From: Ridgeia piscesae
Lineage: Eukaryota; Annelida; Polychaeta; Sabellida; Siboglinidae
DNA length: 64,000 bases
Direction: 5' to 3'
Assembly: GCA_025642075.2 (NCBI GenBank)
Contig: JAODUO010001204.1
Location: forward strand, 1-64,000
Below the pieces are notes generated by a model. The model made no database searches. It saw only the letters and a program-made list of their open reading frames with translations, and was not told the origin of the DNA. Both the position numbers and the translations under genes were made by a program. Below are positions 1-12,900 of the stretch, piece by piece (position 1 is the first letter of the stretch; each line of letters opens with the position of its first letter).

Positions 1-2190
1 AAACCATCTGTCGACATGACTTTCTATTCCAAGATGAAACTGGACAAAACATTCTACTGTCGACAGTGACTTACTATTCCAAGATGAAACTGGACAAAAC
101 ATTTCTATCTGTCGACAATGACTTACTATTCCAAGATGAAACTGGATAAAACATTTCTATCTGTCGACAGTGACTTACTATTCCAAGATGAAACTGGATA
201 AAACATTTCTATCTGTCGACAATGACTTACCATTCCAAGATGAAACTGGATAAAACATTTCTATCTGTCGACAATGACTTACTATTCCAAGATGAAACTG
301 GATAAAACATTTCTATCTGTCGACAGTGACTTACCATTCCAAGATGAAACTGGATAAAACATTTCTATCTGTCGACAGTGACTTACCATTCCAAGATGAA
401 ACTGGACAAAACATTTCTATCTGTCGACAGTGACTTACTATTCCAAGATGAAACTGGACAAAACATTTCTATCTGTCGACAGTGACTTACTATTCCAAGA
501 TGAAACTGGACAAAACATTTCTATCTGTCGACAATGACTTACCATTCCAAGATGAAACTGGATAAAACATTTCTATCTGTCGACAATGACTTACCATTCC
601 AAGATGAAACTGGATAAAACATTTCTATCTGTCGACAATGACTTACTATTCCAAGATGAAACTGGACAAAACATTTCTAGCTGTCGACAGTGACTTACTA
701 TTCCAAGATGAAACTGGACAAAACATTTCTATCTGTCGACAGTGACTTACCATTCCAAGATGAAACTGGGTAAAACATTTTATCTGTCGACAATGACTTA
801 CCATTCCAAGATGAAACTGGATAAAACATTTCTAGCTGTCGACAGTGACTTACTATTCCAAGATGAAACTGGGCAAAACATTTCTATCTGTCGACAGTGA
901 CTTACTATTCCAAGATGAAACTGGATAAAACATTTCTATCTGTCGACAATGACTTACCATTCCAAGATGAAACTGGATAAAACATTTCTATCTGTCGACA
1001 ATGACTTACTATTCCAAGATGAAACTGGACAAAACATTTCTAGCTGTCGACAGTGACTTACTATTCCAAGATGAAACTGGGCAAAACATTTCTATCTGTC
1101 GACAATGACTTACTATTCCAAGATGAAACTGGATAAAACATTTCTATCTGTCGACAATGACTTACCATTCCAAGATGAAACTGGATAAAACATTTATATC
1201 TGTCGACAATGACTTACCATTCCAAGATGAAACTGGATAAAACATTTTATCTGTCGACAATGACTTACCATTCCAAGATGAAACTGGATAAAACATTTAT
1301 ATCTGTCGACAGTGACTTACCATTCCAAGATGAAACTGGATAAAACATTTCTATCTGTCGACAGTGACTTACCATTCCAAGATGAAACTGGATAAAACAT
1401 TTCTATCTGTCGACAATGACTTACCATTCCAAGATGAAACTGGACAAAACATTTCTATCTGTCGACAGTGACTTACTATTCCAAGATGAAACTGGATAAA
1501 ACATTTCTAGCTGTCGACAGTGACTTACTATTCCAAGATGAAACTGGACAAAACATTTCTATTTGTCGACAATGACTTACTATTCCAAGATGAAACTGGA
1601 CAAAGCATTTCTATCTGTCAACAGTGACTTACTATTCCAAGATGAAACTGGACAAAACATTTCTATCTGTCGACAGTGACTTACTATTCCAAGATGAAAC
1701 TGGACAAAGCATTTCTATCTGTCAACAGTGACTTACTATTCCAAGATGAAACTGGACAAAACATTTCTATCTGTCGACAGTGACTTACTATTCCAAGATG
1801 AAACTGGACAAAACATTTCTATCTGTCGACAGTGACTTACCATTCCAAGATGAAACTGGACAAAACATTTCTACCTGTCGACAGTGACTTACTATTCCAA
1901 GATGAAACTGGACAAAACATGTCTAGCTGTCGACAGTGACTTACTATTCCAAGATGAAACTGGACAAAACATTTCTATCTGTCGACAGTGACTTACTATT
2001 CCAAGATGAAACTGGACAAAACATTCATATCTGTCGACAGTGACTTACTATTCCAAGATGAAACTGGATAAAACATTTCTAGCTGTCGACAGTGACTTAC
2101 TATTCCAAGATGAAACTGGACAAAACATTTCTATTTGTCGACAATGACTTACTATTCCAAGATGAAACTGGACAAAACATTTCTATCTGT
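1..2190 (+). repeat. 52-bp satellite array, left arm (clean copies)
   Basis: About 42 head-to-tail monomers of 52 bp, read on the plus strand as tgacttactattccaagatg followed by aaactggacaaaacatttct and atctgtcgacag. Each monomer carries the 10-bp palindrome CTGTCGACAG. Monomers differ at a few fixed positions: ttact/ttacc, ggaca/ggata/gggca, tctat/tctag/ttata, and final a/g. Since 52 is not a multiple of 3, ORFs through the array are repeat artefacts. The first 60 bases are ragged, which may mean a contig end. Confidence 0.97.
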
Positions 2191-5100
2191 CAAGGAATTC
2201 TATTCCCAAAATGAAACTGGGCAAAACATTCATTCTTGACAGTGACTTTCTACCCCCAAAATGAAACTGGAAAAATTTCAGCCGTCACGGACTTACTTTT
2301 TTCCAAAAGAAACTGGACAAAACATTTTTCTTTCAAAAAGACTTCCATTCCAAGATGAAACTGGGGTAAAAAAATTTTTCTTCCTGTTCATTTCCCAAAA
2401 TGAAACTGGATAAAACATTTTATCTGTCGACAAGACTTACATTCCGATGAAACTGGGTAAAACATTTCTATCTGTCGACAAGACTTACTATTCCCAAAAT
2501 GGGAAATGGAAAAAAAATTTTTTCTGTCGACAAAGATTTTCTATTCCCCAAAATTTAAACTGGATTAAAACCCCCCCATTCCTGTTGACAAAAAGACAAC
2601 CCTTGATAAAAAATTTACAAAACATTTCCCACTTGTTTGACAAATGACTTACCCCTTCCAAGATGAAACTGGGTAAAACATTTCTATCTGTCGACAGTGA
2701 CTTACTATTCCAAGATGAAACTGGGAAAAATTTTTATCTGTCGACAGTGACTTACTATTCCAAGATGAAACTGGATAAAACATTTTATCTGTCGACAATG
2801 ACTTACCATTCCAAGATGAAACTGGATAAAACATTTTATCTGTCGACAATGACTTACCATTCCAAGATGAAACTTAAAAATTTTATCTGTCGACAAGGGC
2901 TTACCATTCCAAGATGAAACTGGGCAAAACATTTCTATCTGTCAAAAGTGACTTACTATTCCAAGATGAAACTGGAAAAACATTTCTATCTGTCGACAAG
3001 TTTTTTCCAAGATGAAACTGGAAAAACATTTTACTGTCGACAATGACTTACTATTCCAAGATGAAACTGGACAAAACATTTTATTGTCGACAATGACTTA
3101 CTATTCCAAGATGAAACTGGATAAAACATTTCTATCTGTCGACAATGACTTACCATTCCAAGATGAAACTGGATAAAACATTTCTATCTGTCGACAATGA
3201 CTTACTATTCCAAGATGAAACTGGACAAAACATTTCTACTGTCGACAGTGACTTACCATTCCAAGATGAAACTGGATAAAACATTTCTATCTGTCGACAA
3301 TGACTTACCTTAAAAAATTCCAAAAAATTTATATCTGTCGACAATGACTTACTATTCCAAGATGAAACTGGAAAAACATTTTATCTGTCGACAAAAACTT
3401 TTTTTTTTCCAAAAAATGGCAAAACTTTTATCGGTTTTTAAAGTTAACCCTTTTTCCCCAAAGTGAAATGGAAAAATTTTTTCTGTCGACCTACCTTCTA
3501 TTCAAATAAAATTTTTTTAAATGATTTTAAAACTTGGCCCCAATGACCCCTTTCCATTTTCCCAAAAAGGGTTGGACAAAAAAATTTTATTTGCCCACAA
3601 ACTTACCATTTCAAAATGAAACTGATCCCTTTTCTATTGTAACATTCCCCCAGAAATTTGGGCAAACCTTAAAGTTTTAAAACTTGACTAATTTTAAAAA
3701 TGAAACCGGGTTTTTACCCGCCGGCAGTGAAAATTTTCCCAAAATAAACCCCCACAAAACATTTTTTACTGTCGGGAAATGACTTACTATTCCAAAATTT
3801 TTTTAAATTGGGCAAAACCCTTTCCTAATTTTTCAAAAAATAATTTTCTATTCCAAGATGAAAACCATTTCTACTGTCGACAAAGGGCTTACTTTTTAAA
3901 AATGAAACTGGGCAAAACATTTCTAAAACTGTCCCCCCAAAAAAAAAAATTTTTAGTTAAAATTTCCCTTTCAACAGTGGGGCTTATTTCATTCCAAAAT
4001 TTAAACCGGACAAACATTTCTTCTTGTCGACAGTGACTTTTCCTTTAAATTGGGAAAAAAAATTTTCCCAAGTGAAATTTTTCCCGGGCAAAATATTTAT
4101 TTTTCGACAATAATTAATTTTTCCAAGATGAAACTGGACAAATTTTTTATCTGTCAAAAAACCCCCCTATTCCAAAAGGGAAAATGGACAAAACATTCAT
4201 ACCCTTGACAGTGACTTACTATTTTTCCGATGAAAACTGGAAAAACATTTTAGGGGAATGACAGGGCCCTATTATTTCCCAAAATTGGGCAAAAAATTTC
4301 CATTTTGAAATGACTTACCATTCCAAAAATTTGGGGAAATGGGCAAAACATTTCTATTGTCAAAAGTGACTTACTACCAAAAATGAAACTGGAAAAACAT
4401 TTTCTTACTATTCTTTTAAGATGAAATTGGGAAAAAAAATTTTTATTTTTTGAAATGATTAATATTCCCAAAATGAAATTGGGCAAAAAAATTTCTATTT
4501 AAAAAACCCCAATGTGAAAATGACTTACTATTTTCCCAAAAGGGAAAATGGAAAAACATTTTATCTGTCAAAAAGGGCTTATTTTCCAAAAATGAAACTG
4601 GAAAAAACATTTCCCATTGTCGACATGCCCTACCCAAAAAAAAAAACATTTTTTATTTTGACAAGACAATTCCCAAAAAGGAAAAATTTCAACAGTACCC
4701 ACCATTCCAAAATAAAAAAGGAAAAACAAATTTTTAATTTTACAGTGACCATTCCGGGAAAATGGGCAAAACATTTCAAAACTTTGCCCCGTCTTACTAT
4801 TCCAAAAATGAAACTGGGAAAAAAATTTCATCTGTCGGTTGCTTATTTCCAAGATGAAACTGGGAAAAAAATTTCTACTGTCGACAGTGAAATATTCCAA
4901 GATGAAACTGGACAAAACATTTCTATCTGTCGACAATGACTTACCATTCCCAAAAAAATGAAACTGGACAAAACATTTCTAGCTGTCGACAGTGACTTAC
5001 TATTCCAAGATGAAACTGGACAAAACATTTCTATCTGTCGACAATGACTTACTATTCCAAGATGAAACTGGAAAAACATTTCTATCTGTCGACCAATTTC

Positions 5101-6964
5101 TTACTTTCCAAAAATAAAAAAAAAACATTTCTACCAAATTACTTCATTCCGATGAAATTGGGTAAAACATTTTTATCTGTCGAAATGACTTACCATTCCA
5201 AAAATGAAAATCCGTTGTTACTTTATTCCGTGAAATGGGCCCCCAAAAAAATTTCTTCTGTCGACAAAAACTTACTATTCCAAAATTTTTTCTTGGACAA
5301 AAAAATTTTATTTTCAATGACTTAAAATTAAATGAAATTGGGTAAAACATTTCATCTGTCGACAATGACTTACCATTCCCCAAATGAAAATGGAAAAACA
5401 TTTTACTGTCGACAAGGGCTTACTATTCCAAAAATGAAACTAATAAAAATTTTTCGTCGACAATGACTTTCATTCCAAAAACTGGAAAAAATTTTTACTG
5501 TCGACAGGACTTACCATTGGGGTGAAACGGAAAAAACATTTTATTTAATGAATTTCCCAAGGGGAAACTGGAAAAAACATTTTATCCGTCGACAAAACAT
5601 TCCAAAAATTTTAAATTGGGAAAAAAATTTCATCTGTCGAAAAATTTCTCAAAAGAAACTGGAAAAAAACATTTTATCTGTCACAGGACTTACCATTCCC
5701 CAAAATGGAAAAAAAACATTTTTACTGTCAACCCAAATTTTTAAATCCGGGGAAAAAATTTTAAAAAAAGTCGAAAGTGACTAATTCCAAAAAATGAAAC
5801 TGATAAAACATTTTTTTACTAAAAATTTACTTATTTCCCCAAAATGAAACTGGAAAAAGGGGGATTTTTTTGAAAAACCGTGACCTTTTAAAATTTTTTC
5901 CTTTTTTTTGGAAAAATCACTTCGCGATGAAAGTTTTTATTTACTTAAATTAAACATTGTCGACAATGAAATTTTTTTTCCCTTTTTCCAAGGAAACTTG
6001 AAAAAAATTTTTAAACCCTTTCCTTAAATTAAGATTTTAAATTAAATGTTTTTTAAAACTTGGAATTAATCATTTCCAAGATTTGGGCCCCATTTTTAAT
6101 CTTTTCGACAAAAAAGTTTTTTCCATTTTTCCGGAAAGGAAACTGGACAAAAAATTTTTATCCAAAATTTAAAAATTTGGAAAAAAACATTTTAACGTGA
6201 AATGTTTTCCCCTTTTTCCGGAAAAGAAACTGGAATAAAAATTTTTTCCTTTCACAATATTAATATTTCCAAGATGAAATGGTTTTTTCCCTTTTAAACT
6301 TTGGGTTAACCCTTTCCAAGATGAAATGGACCCCATTTTTAATCCCGTCGACAGTGAAATTTTTTTATTTTTCCGGAAAAGAAACTGTAAAAAAATTTTT
6401 TCCTTTATCTTGGAAGGTTTAACATTTCCAAAAAATTTTTTCCATTTTTCTTGGAAAAGAACCCGGACAAAAAATTTTTATCCAGCACTTGGGAAAGGAA
6501 ACTTGACGTGAAATGTTTTACCTTTTATTTAAATGGGCCCGACAAAGAAATTTTTTTTCCTTTCAAAGGGAAAAGAAACTGGACAAAAAATTTTTGCCCA
6601 GTTTCCCCTCTTGGGAAATAAATCCGGGATAAAACCCCAAATAAATTATTCCAAAGAAATGTTTTTCCCTTTCACTTTGGAAAAATTAATCATTTCCAAA
6701 GATGAAATGACCCGTTTCACCCGGGGGGATAATTTTTACTTCGACAGTGAAATTTTTTCCCTTTCAAATTTTAAATAGTTTCATTGTCGACAAAGTGACC
6801 ATTTTTCAAATAAACCGACAAAAAATTTTTATCCAGTTTCTTTAAAGAAACTTGACAAAAAATGTTTTGATTTCATTTGGAAAAGAAACTTGACAAAAAA
6901 TTTTTGTCCGACGGAATTAATATTCCAAGATGAAATGGCCATTTTATTTGGAAGGGAAGTCATT
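2191..6964 (+). repeat. Degraded core of the 52-bp satellite
   Basis: Recognisable monomer pieces (gatgaaactgg, aaaacattt, ctgtcgaca) persist, but they are broken by homopolymer runs, dropped bases and length changes unlike normal satellite decay. From about 5,880 the sequence mixes words of both strands, for example tttccggaaaagaaactgg, which looks like tttcatcttggaa fused to gaaactgg. The orientation switches at about 6,955. Either an ageing array or, more likely, poor consensus. The short ORFs here are not genes. Confidence 0.85.
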
Positions 6965-9900
6965 TTCGACAGCTAGAAATGTTTTACCCCGTTTCATCTT
7001 GGAATAGTAAGTCACTGTCGACAGATAGAAAAGTTTTGTCCAGTTTCATCTTGGAATAGTAAGTCATTTTCGACAGATAGAAATGTTTTTCCAGTTTCAT
7101 CTTGGAATAGTAAGTCATTTTCGACAGTAGAAATGTTTTTCCAGTTTCATCTTGGAATAGTAAGTCATTTTCGACAGGTAGAAATGTTTTTCCAGTTTCA
7201 TCTTGGAATGGGAAGTCATTTTCGACAGATAGAAATGTTTTGTCCAGTTTCATCTTGGAATAGTAAGTCACTGTCGACAGTAGAAATGTTTTTCCAGTTT
7301 CATCTTGGAATAGTAAGTCACTGTTGACAGATAGAAAAGTTTTTTCCAGTTTCATCTTGGAATAGTAAGTCACTGTCGACAGATAGAAAAGTTTTGTCCA
7401 GTTTCATCTTGGAATAGTAAGTCACTGTCGACAGCTAGAAATGTTTTTCCAGTTTCATCTTGGAATAGTAAGTCACTGTCGACAGGTAGAAATGTTTTGT
7501 CCAGTTTCATCTTGGAATGGGAAGTCACTGTCGACAGATAGAAATGTTTTGTCCAGTTTCATCTTGGAATAGTAAGTCATTTTCGACAAATAGAAATGTT
7601 TTGTCCAGTTTCATCTTGGAATAGTAAGTCACTGTTGACAGTAGAAATGTTTTTCCAGTTTCATCTTGGAATAGTAAGTCATTTTCGACAAATAGAAATG
7701 TTTTGTCCAGTTTCATCTTGGAATGGGAAGTCATTTTCGACAGTAGAAATGTTTTATCCAGTTTCATCTTGGAATGGGAAGTCATTTTCGACAGATAGAA
7801 ATGTTTTTCCAGTTTCATCTTGGAATGGGAAGTCACTGTTGACAGATAAAATGTTTTTCCAGTTTCATCTTGGAATGGGAAGTCATTGTCGACAAATAAA
7901 ATGTTTTTCCAGTTTCATCTTGGAATAGTAAGTCATTTTCGACAGTAAAATGTTTTATCCAGTTTCATCTTGGAATGGGAAGTCACTGTCGACAGATAGA
8001 AAAGTTTTTCCAGTTTCATCTTGGAATAGTAAGTCATTTTCGACAGATAGAAATGTTTTGCCCCGTTTCATCTTGGAATAGTAAGTCACTGTCGACAGCT
8101 AGAAATGTTTTGTCCAGTTTCATCTTGGAATAGTAAGTCATTTTCGACAGGTAGAAATGTTTTTCCAGTTTCATCTTGGAATGGTAAGTCATTTTCGACA
8201 GATAGAAATGTTTTTCCAGTTTCATCTTGGAATAGTAAGTCACTGTCGACAGATAGAAATGTTTTGCCCCGTTTCATCTTGGAATAGTAAGTCACTGTTG
8301 ACAGTAGAAATGTTTTTCCAGTTTCATCTTGGAATGGGAAGTCATTGTCGACAAATAGAAATGTTTTTCCAGTTTCATCTTGGAATAGTAAGTCACTGTC
8401 GACAGTAGAAATGTTTTATCCAGTTTCATCTTGGAATAGTAAGTCACTGTCGACAGATAGAAATGTTTTGCCCCGTTTCATCTTGGAATAGTAAGTCACT
8501 GTTGACAGATAGAAATGTTTTTCCAGTTTCATCTTGGAATAGTAAGTCATTTTCGACAAATAGAAATGTTTTGCCCCGTTTCATCTTGGAATAGTAAGTC
8601 ACTGTCGACAGTAGAAATGTTTTTCCAGTTTCATCTTGGAATAGTAAGTCACTGTCGACAGTAGAAATGTTTTGTCCAGTTTCATCTTGGAATGGGAAGT
8701 CATTGTCGACAGATAGAAATGTTTTATCCAGTTTCATCTTGGAATGGGAAGTCACTGTCGACAGATAGAAATGTTTTATCCAGTTTCATCTTGGAATGGG
8801 AAGTCATTTTCGACAGATAAAATGTTTTATCCAGTTTCATCTTGGAATGGTAAGTCATTTTCGACAGATAAAATGTTTTATCCAGTTTCATCTTGGAATA
8901 GTAAGTCATTTTCGACAGATAAAATGTTTTTCCCCGTTTCATCTTGGAATGGGAAGTCACTGTCGACAGATAGAAATGTTTTATCCAGTTTCATCTTGGA
9001 ATGGGAAGTCATTTTCGACAGATAGAAATGTTTTGCCCCGTTTCATCTTGGAATGGGAAGTCATTTTCGACAGCTAGAAATGTTTTTCCAGTTTCATCTT
9101 GGAATAGTAAGTCATTTTCGACAGATAGAAATGTTTTTTCCAGTTTCATCTTGGAATGGGAAGTCATTGTCGACAGATAGAAATGTTTTATCCAGTTTCA
9201 TCTTGGAATAGTAAGTCATTTTCGACAGATAGAAATGTTTTTCCCCGTTTCATCTTGGAATAGTAAGTCATTTTCGACAGTAGAAATGTTTTTCCCCGTT
9301 TCATCTTGGAATAGTAAGTCATTTTCGACAGATAGAAATGTTTTTCCAGTTTCATCTTGGAATAGTAAGTCACTGTCGACAGTAGAAATGTTTTTCCCCG
9401 TTTCATCTTGGAATAGTAAGTCACTGTCGACAGATAGAAAAGTTTTGTCCAGTTTCATCTTGGAATAGTAAGTCACTGTCGACAGTAGAAATGTTTTGTC
9501 CAGTTTCATCTTGGAATAGTAAGTCATTTTCGACAGTAGAAATGTTTTTCCAGTTTCATCTTGGAATAGTAAGTCACTGTCGACAGGTAGAAATGTTTTT
9601 CCAGTTTCATCTTGGAATAGTAAGTCATTTTCGACAGATAGAAATGTTTTTCCAGTTTCATCTTGGAATGGGAAGTCACTGTCGACAGGTAGAAATGTTT
9701 TTCCAGTTTCATCTTGGAATAGTAAGTCACTGTTGACAGATAGAAATGTTTTTTCCCCGTTTCATCTTGGAATAGTAAGTCATTTTCGACAGATAGAAAT
9801 GTTTTTCCAGTTTCATCTTGGAATGGGAAGTCACTGTCGACAGTAGAAATGTTTTTCCAGTTTCATCTTGGAATGGGAAGTCATTTTCGACAGTAGAAAT

Positions 9901-12900
9901 GTTTTATCCAGTTTCATCTTGGAATAGTAAGTCACTGTTGACAGATAGAAATGTTTTTTCCAGTTTCATCTTGGAATAGTAAGTCATTTTCGACAAATAG
10001 AAATGTTTTTCCAGTTTCATCTTGGAATAGTAAGTCATTTTCGACAGTAGAAATGTTTTATCCAGTTTCATCTTGGAATAGTAAGTCATTTTCGACAGAT
10101 AGAAAAGTTTTTCCAGTTTCATCTTGGAATAGTAAGTCATTGTCGACAGATAGAAATGTTTTGTCCAGTTTCATCTTGGAATAGTAAGTCACTGTCGACA
10201 GCTAGAAATGTTTTGTCCAGTTTCATCTTGGAATAGTAAGTCACTGTCGACAGGTAGAAAAGTTTTGTCCAGTTTCATCTTGGAATGGGAAGTCACTGTC
10301 GACAGATAGAAATGTTTTGTCCAGTTTCATCTTGGAATAGTAAGTCATTTTCGACAAATAGAAATGTTTTGTCCAGTTTCATCTTGGAATAGTAAGTCAC
10401 TGTTGACAGTAGAAATGTTTTTCCAGTTTCATCTTGGAATAGTAAGTCATTTTCGACAAATAGAAAAGTTTTGTCCAGTTTCATCTTGGAATAGTAAGTC
10501 ACTGTCGACAGTAGAAATGTTTTTCCAGTTTCATCTTGGAATAGTAAGTCACTGTCGACAGTAGAAATGTTTTGTCCAGTTTCATCTTGGAATAGTAAGT
10601 CACTGTTGACAGGTAGAAATGTTTTTTCCAGTTTCATCTTGGAATGGGAAGTCATTTTCGACAAATAGAAATGTTTTGTCCAGTTTCATCTTGGAATAGT
10701 AAGTCACTGTCGACAGTAGAAATGTTTTTCCAGTTTCATCTTGGAATAGTAAGTCACTGTTGACAGATAGAAATGTTTTTTCCAGTTTCATCTTGGAATG
10801 GGAAGTCATTTTCGACAGATAGAAATGTTTTTCCAGTTTCATCTTGGAATGGGAAGTCACTGTTGACAGATAGAAATGTTTTTCCAGTTTCATCTTGGAA
10901 TGGGAAGTCATTTTCGACAAATAGAAATGTTTTTCCAGTTTCATCTTGGAATGGGAAGTCATTTTCGACAGATAAAATGTTTTATCCAGTTTCATCTTGG
11001 AATAGTAAGTCATTTTCGACAGATAAAATGTTTTTCCAGTTTCATCTTGGAATGGTAAGTCATTTTCGACAGATAGAAATGTTTTATCCAGTTTCATCTT
11101 GGAATGGGAAGTCATTTTCGACAGATAGAAATGTTTTTCCCCGTTTCATCTTGGAATGGGAAGTCACTGTCGACAGTAAAATGTTTTTCCAGTTTCATCT
11201 TGGAATGGGAAGTCATTGTCGACAGATAAAATGTTTTATCCAGTTTCATCTTGGAATGGGAAGTCATTGTCGACAGATAAAATGTTTTATCCAGTTTCAT
11301 CTTGGAATGGGAAGTCATTTTCGACAGATAGAAATGTTTTTCCCCGTTTCATCTTGGAATAGTAAGTCATTTTCGACAGATAGAAATGTTTTGCCCAGTT
11401 TCATCTTGGAATAGTAAGTCACTGTCGACAGTAGAAATGTTTTTCCAGTTTCATCTTGGAATAGTAAGTCATTTTCGACAGATAGAAATGTTTTTCCCCG
11501 TTTCATCTTGGAATGGGAAGTCATTTTCGACAGATAGAAAAGTTTTTCCAGTTTCATCTTGGAATAGTAAGTCACTGTCGACAGTAGAAATGTTTTGCCC
11601 CGTTTCATCTTGGAATAGTAAGTCATTTTCGACAGTAGAAATGTTTTATCCAGTTTCATCTTGGAATGGGAAGTCATTGTCGACAGATAGAAATGTTTTA
11701 TCCAGTTTCATCTTGGAATAGTAAGTCACTGTCGACAGATAGAAATGTTTTTCCAGTTTCATCTTGGAATGGGAAGTCACTGTCGACAGTAGAAATGTTT
11801 TTCCAGTTTCATCTTGGAATAGTAAGTCATTTTCGACAGATAGAAATGTTTTTCCCCGTTTCATCTTGGAATGGGAAGTCATTTTCGACAGATAGAAATG
11901 TTTTATCCAGTTTCATCTTGGAATGGTAAGTCATTTTCGACAGATAGAAATGTTTTGTCCAGTTTCATCTTGGAATGGGAAGTCCTTTTCGACAGTAGAA
12001 ATGTTTTTCCAGTTTCATCTTGGAATAGTAAGTCATTTTCGACAGATAGAAATGTTTTTCCAGTTTCATCTTGGAATGGGAAGTCATTTTCGACAGATAG
12101 AAATGTTTTATCCAGTTTCATCTTGGAATAGTAAGTCACTGTCGACAGATAGAAATGTTTTATCCAGTTTCATCTTGGAATAGTAAGTCATTGTCGACAG
12201 ATAGAAATGTTTTGTCCAGTTTCATCTTGGAATAGTAAGTCACTGTCGACAGATAGAAATGTTTTGTCCAGTTTCATCTTGGAATAGTAAGTCACTGTCG
12301 ACAGATAGAAATGTTTTGTCCAGTTTCATCTTGGAATAGTAAGTCACTGTCGACAGCTAGAAATGTTTTATCCAGTTTCATCTTGGAATAGTAAGTCACT
12401 GTCGACAGATAGAAATGTTTTGTCCAGTTTCATCTTGGAATAGTAAGTCACTGTTGACAGATAGAAATGCTTTGTCCAGTTTCATCTTGGAATAGTAAGT
12501 CATTGTCGACAAATAGAAATGTTTTGTCCAGTTTCATCTTGGAATAGTAAGTCACTGTCGACAGCTAGAAATGTTTTATCCAGTTTCATCTTGGAATAGT
12601 AAGTCACTGTCGACAGATAGAAATGTTTTGTCCAGTTTCATCTTGGAATGGTAAGTCATTGTCGACAGATAGAAATGTTTTATCCAGTTTCATCTTGGAA
12701 TGGTAAGTCACTGTCGACAGATAGAAATGTTTTATCCAGTTTCATCTTGGAATGGTAAGTCACTGTCGACAGATATAAATGTTTTATCCAGTTTCATCTT
12801 GGAATGGTAAGTCATTGTCGACAGATATAAATGTTTTATCCAGTTTCATCTTGGAATAGTAAGTCATTGTCGACAGATATAAATGTTTTATCCAGTTTCA

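Noticed and set aside
2447..12183. Many 60-213 codon ORFs of MTYYSKMKLDKTF or MFCPVSSWNSKS type
   Set aside because: They are the 52-bp satellite read through; they occur in both strands and shift with every length change.
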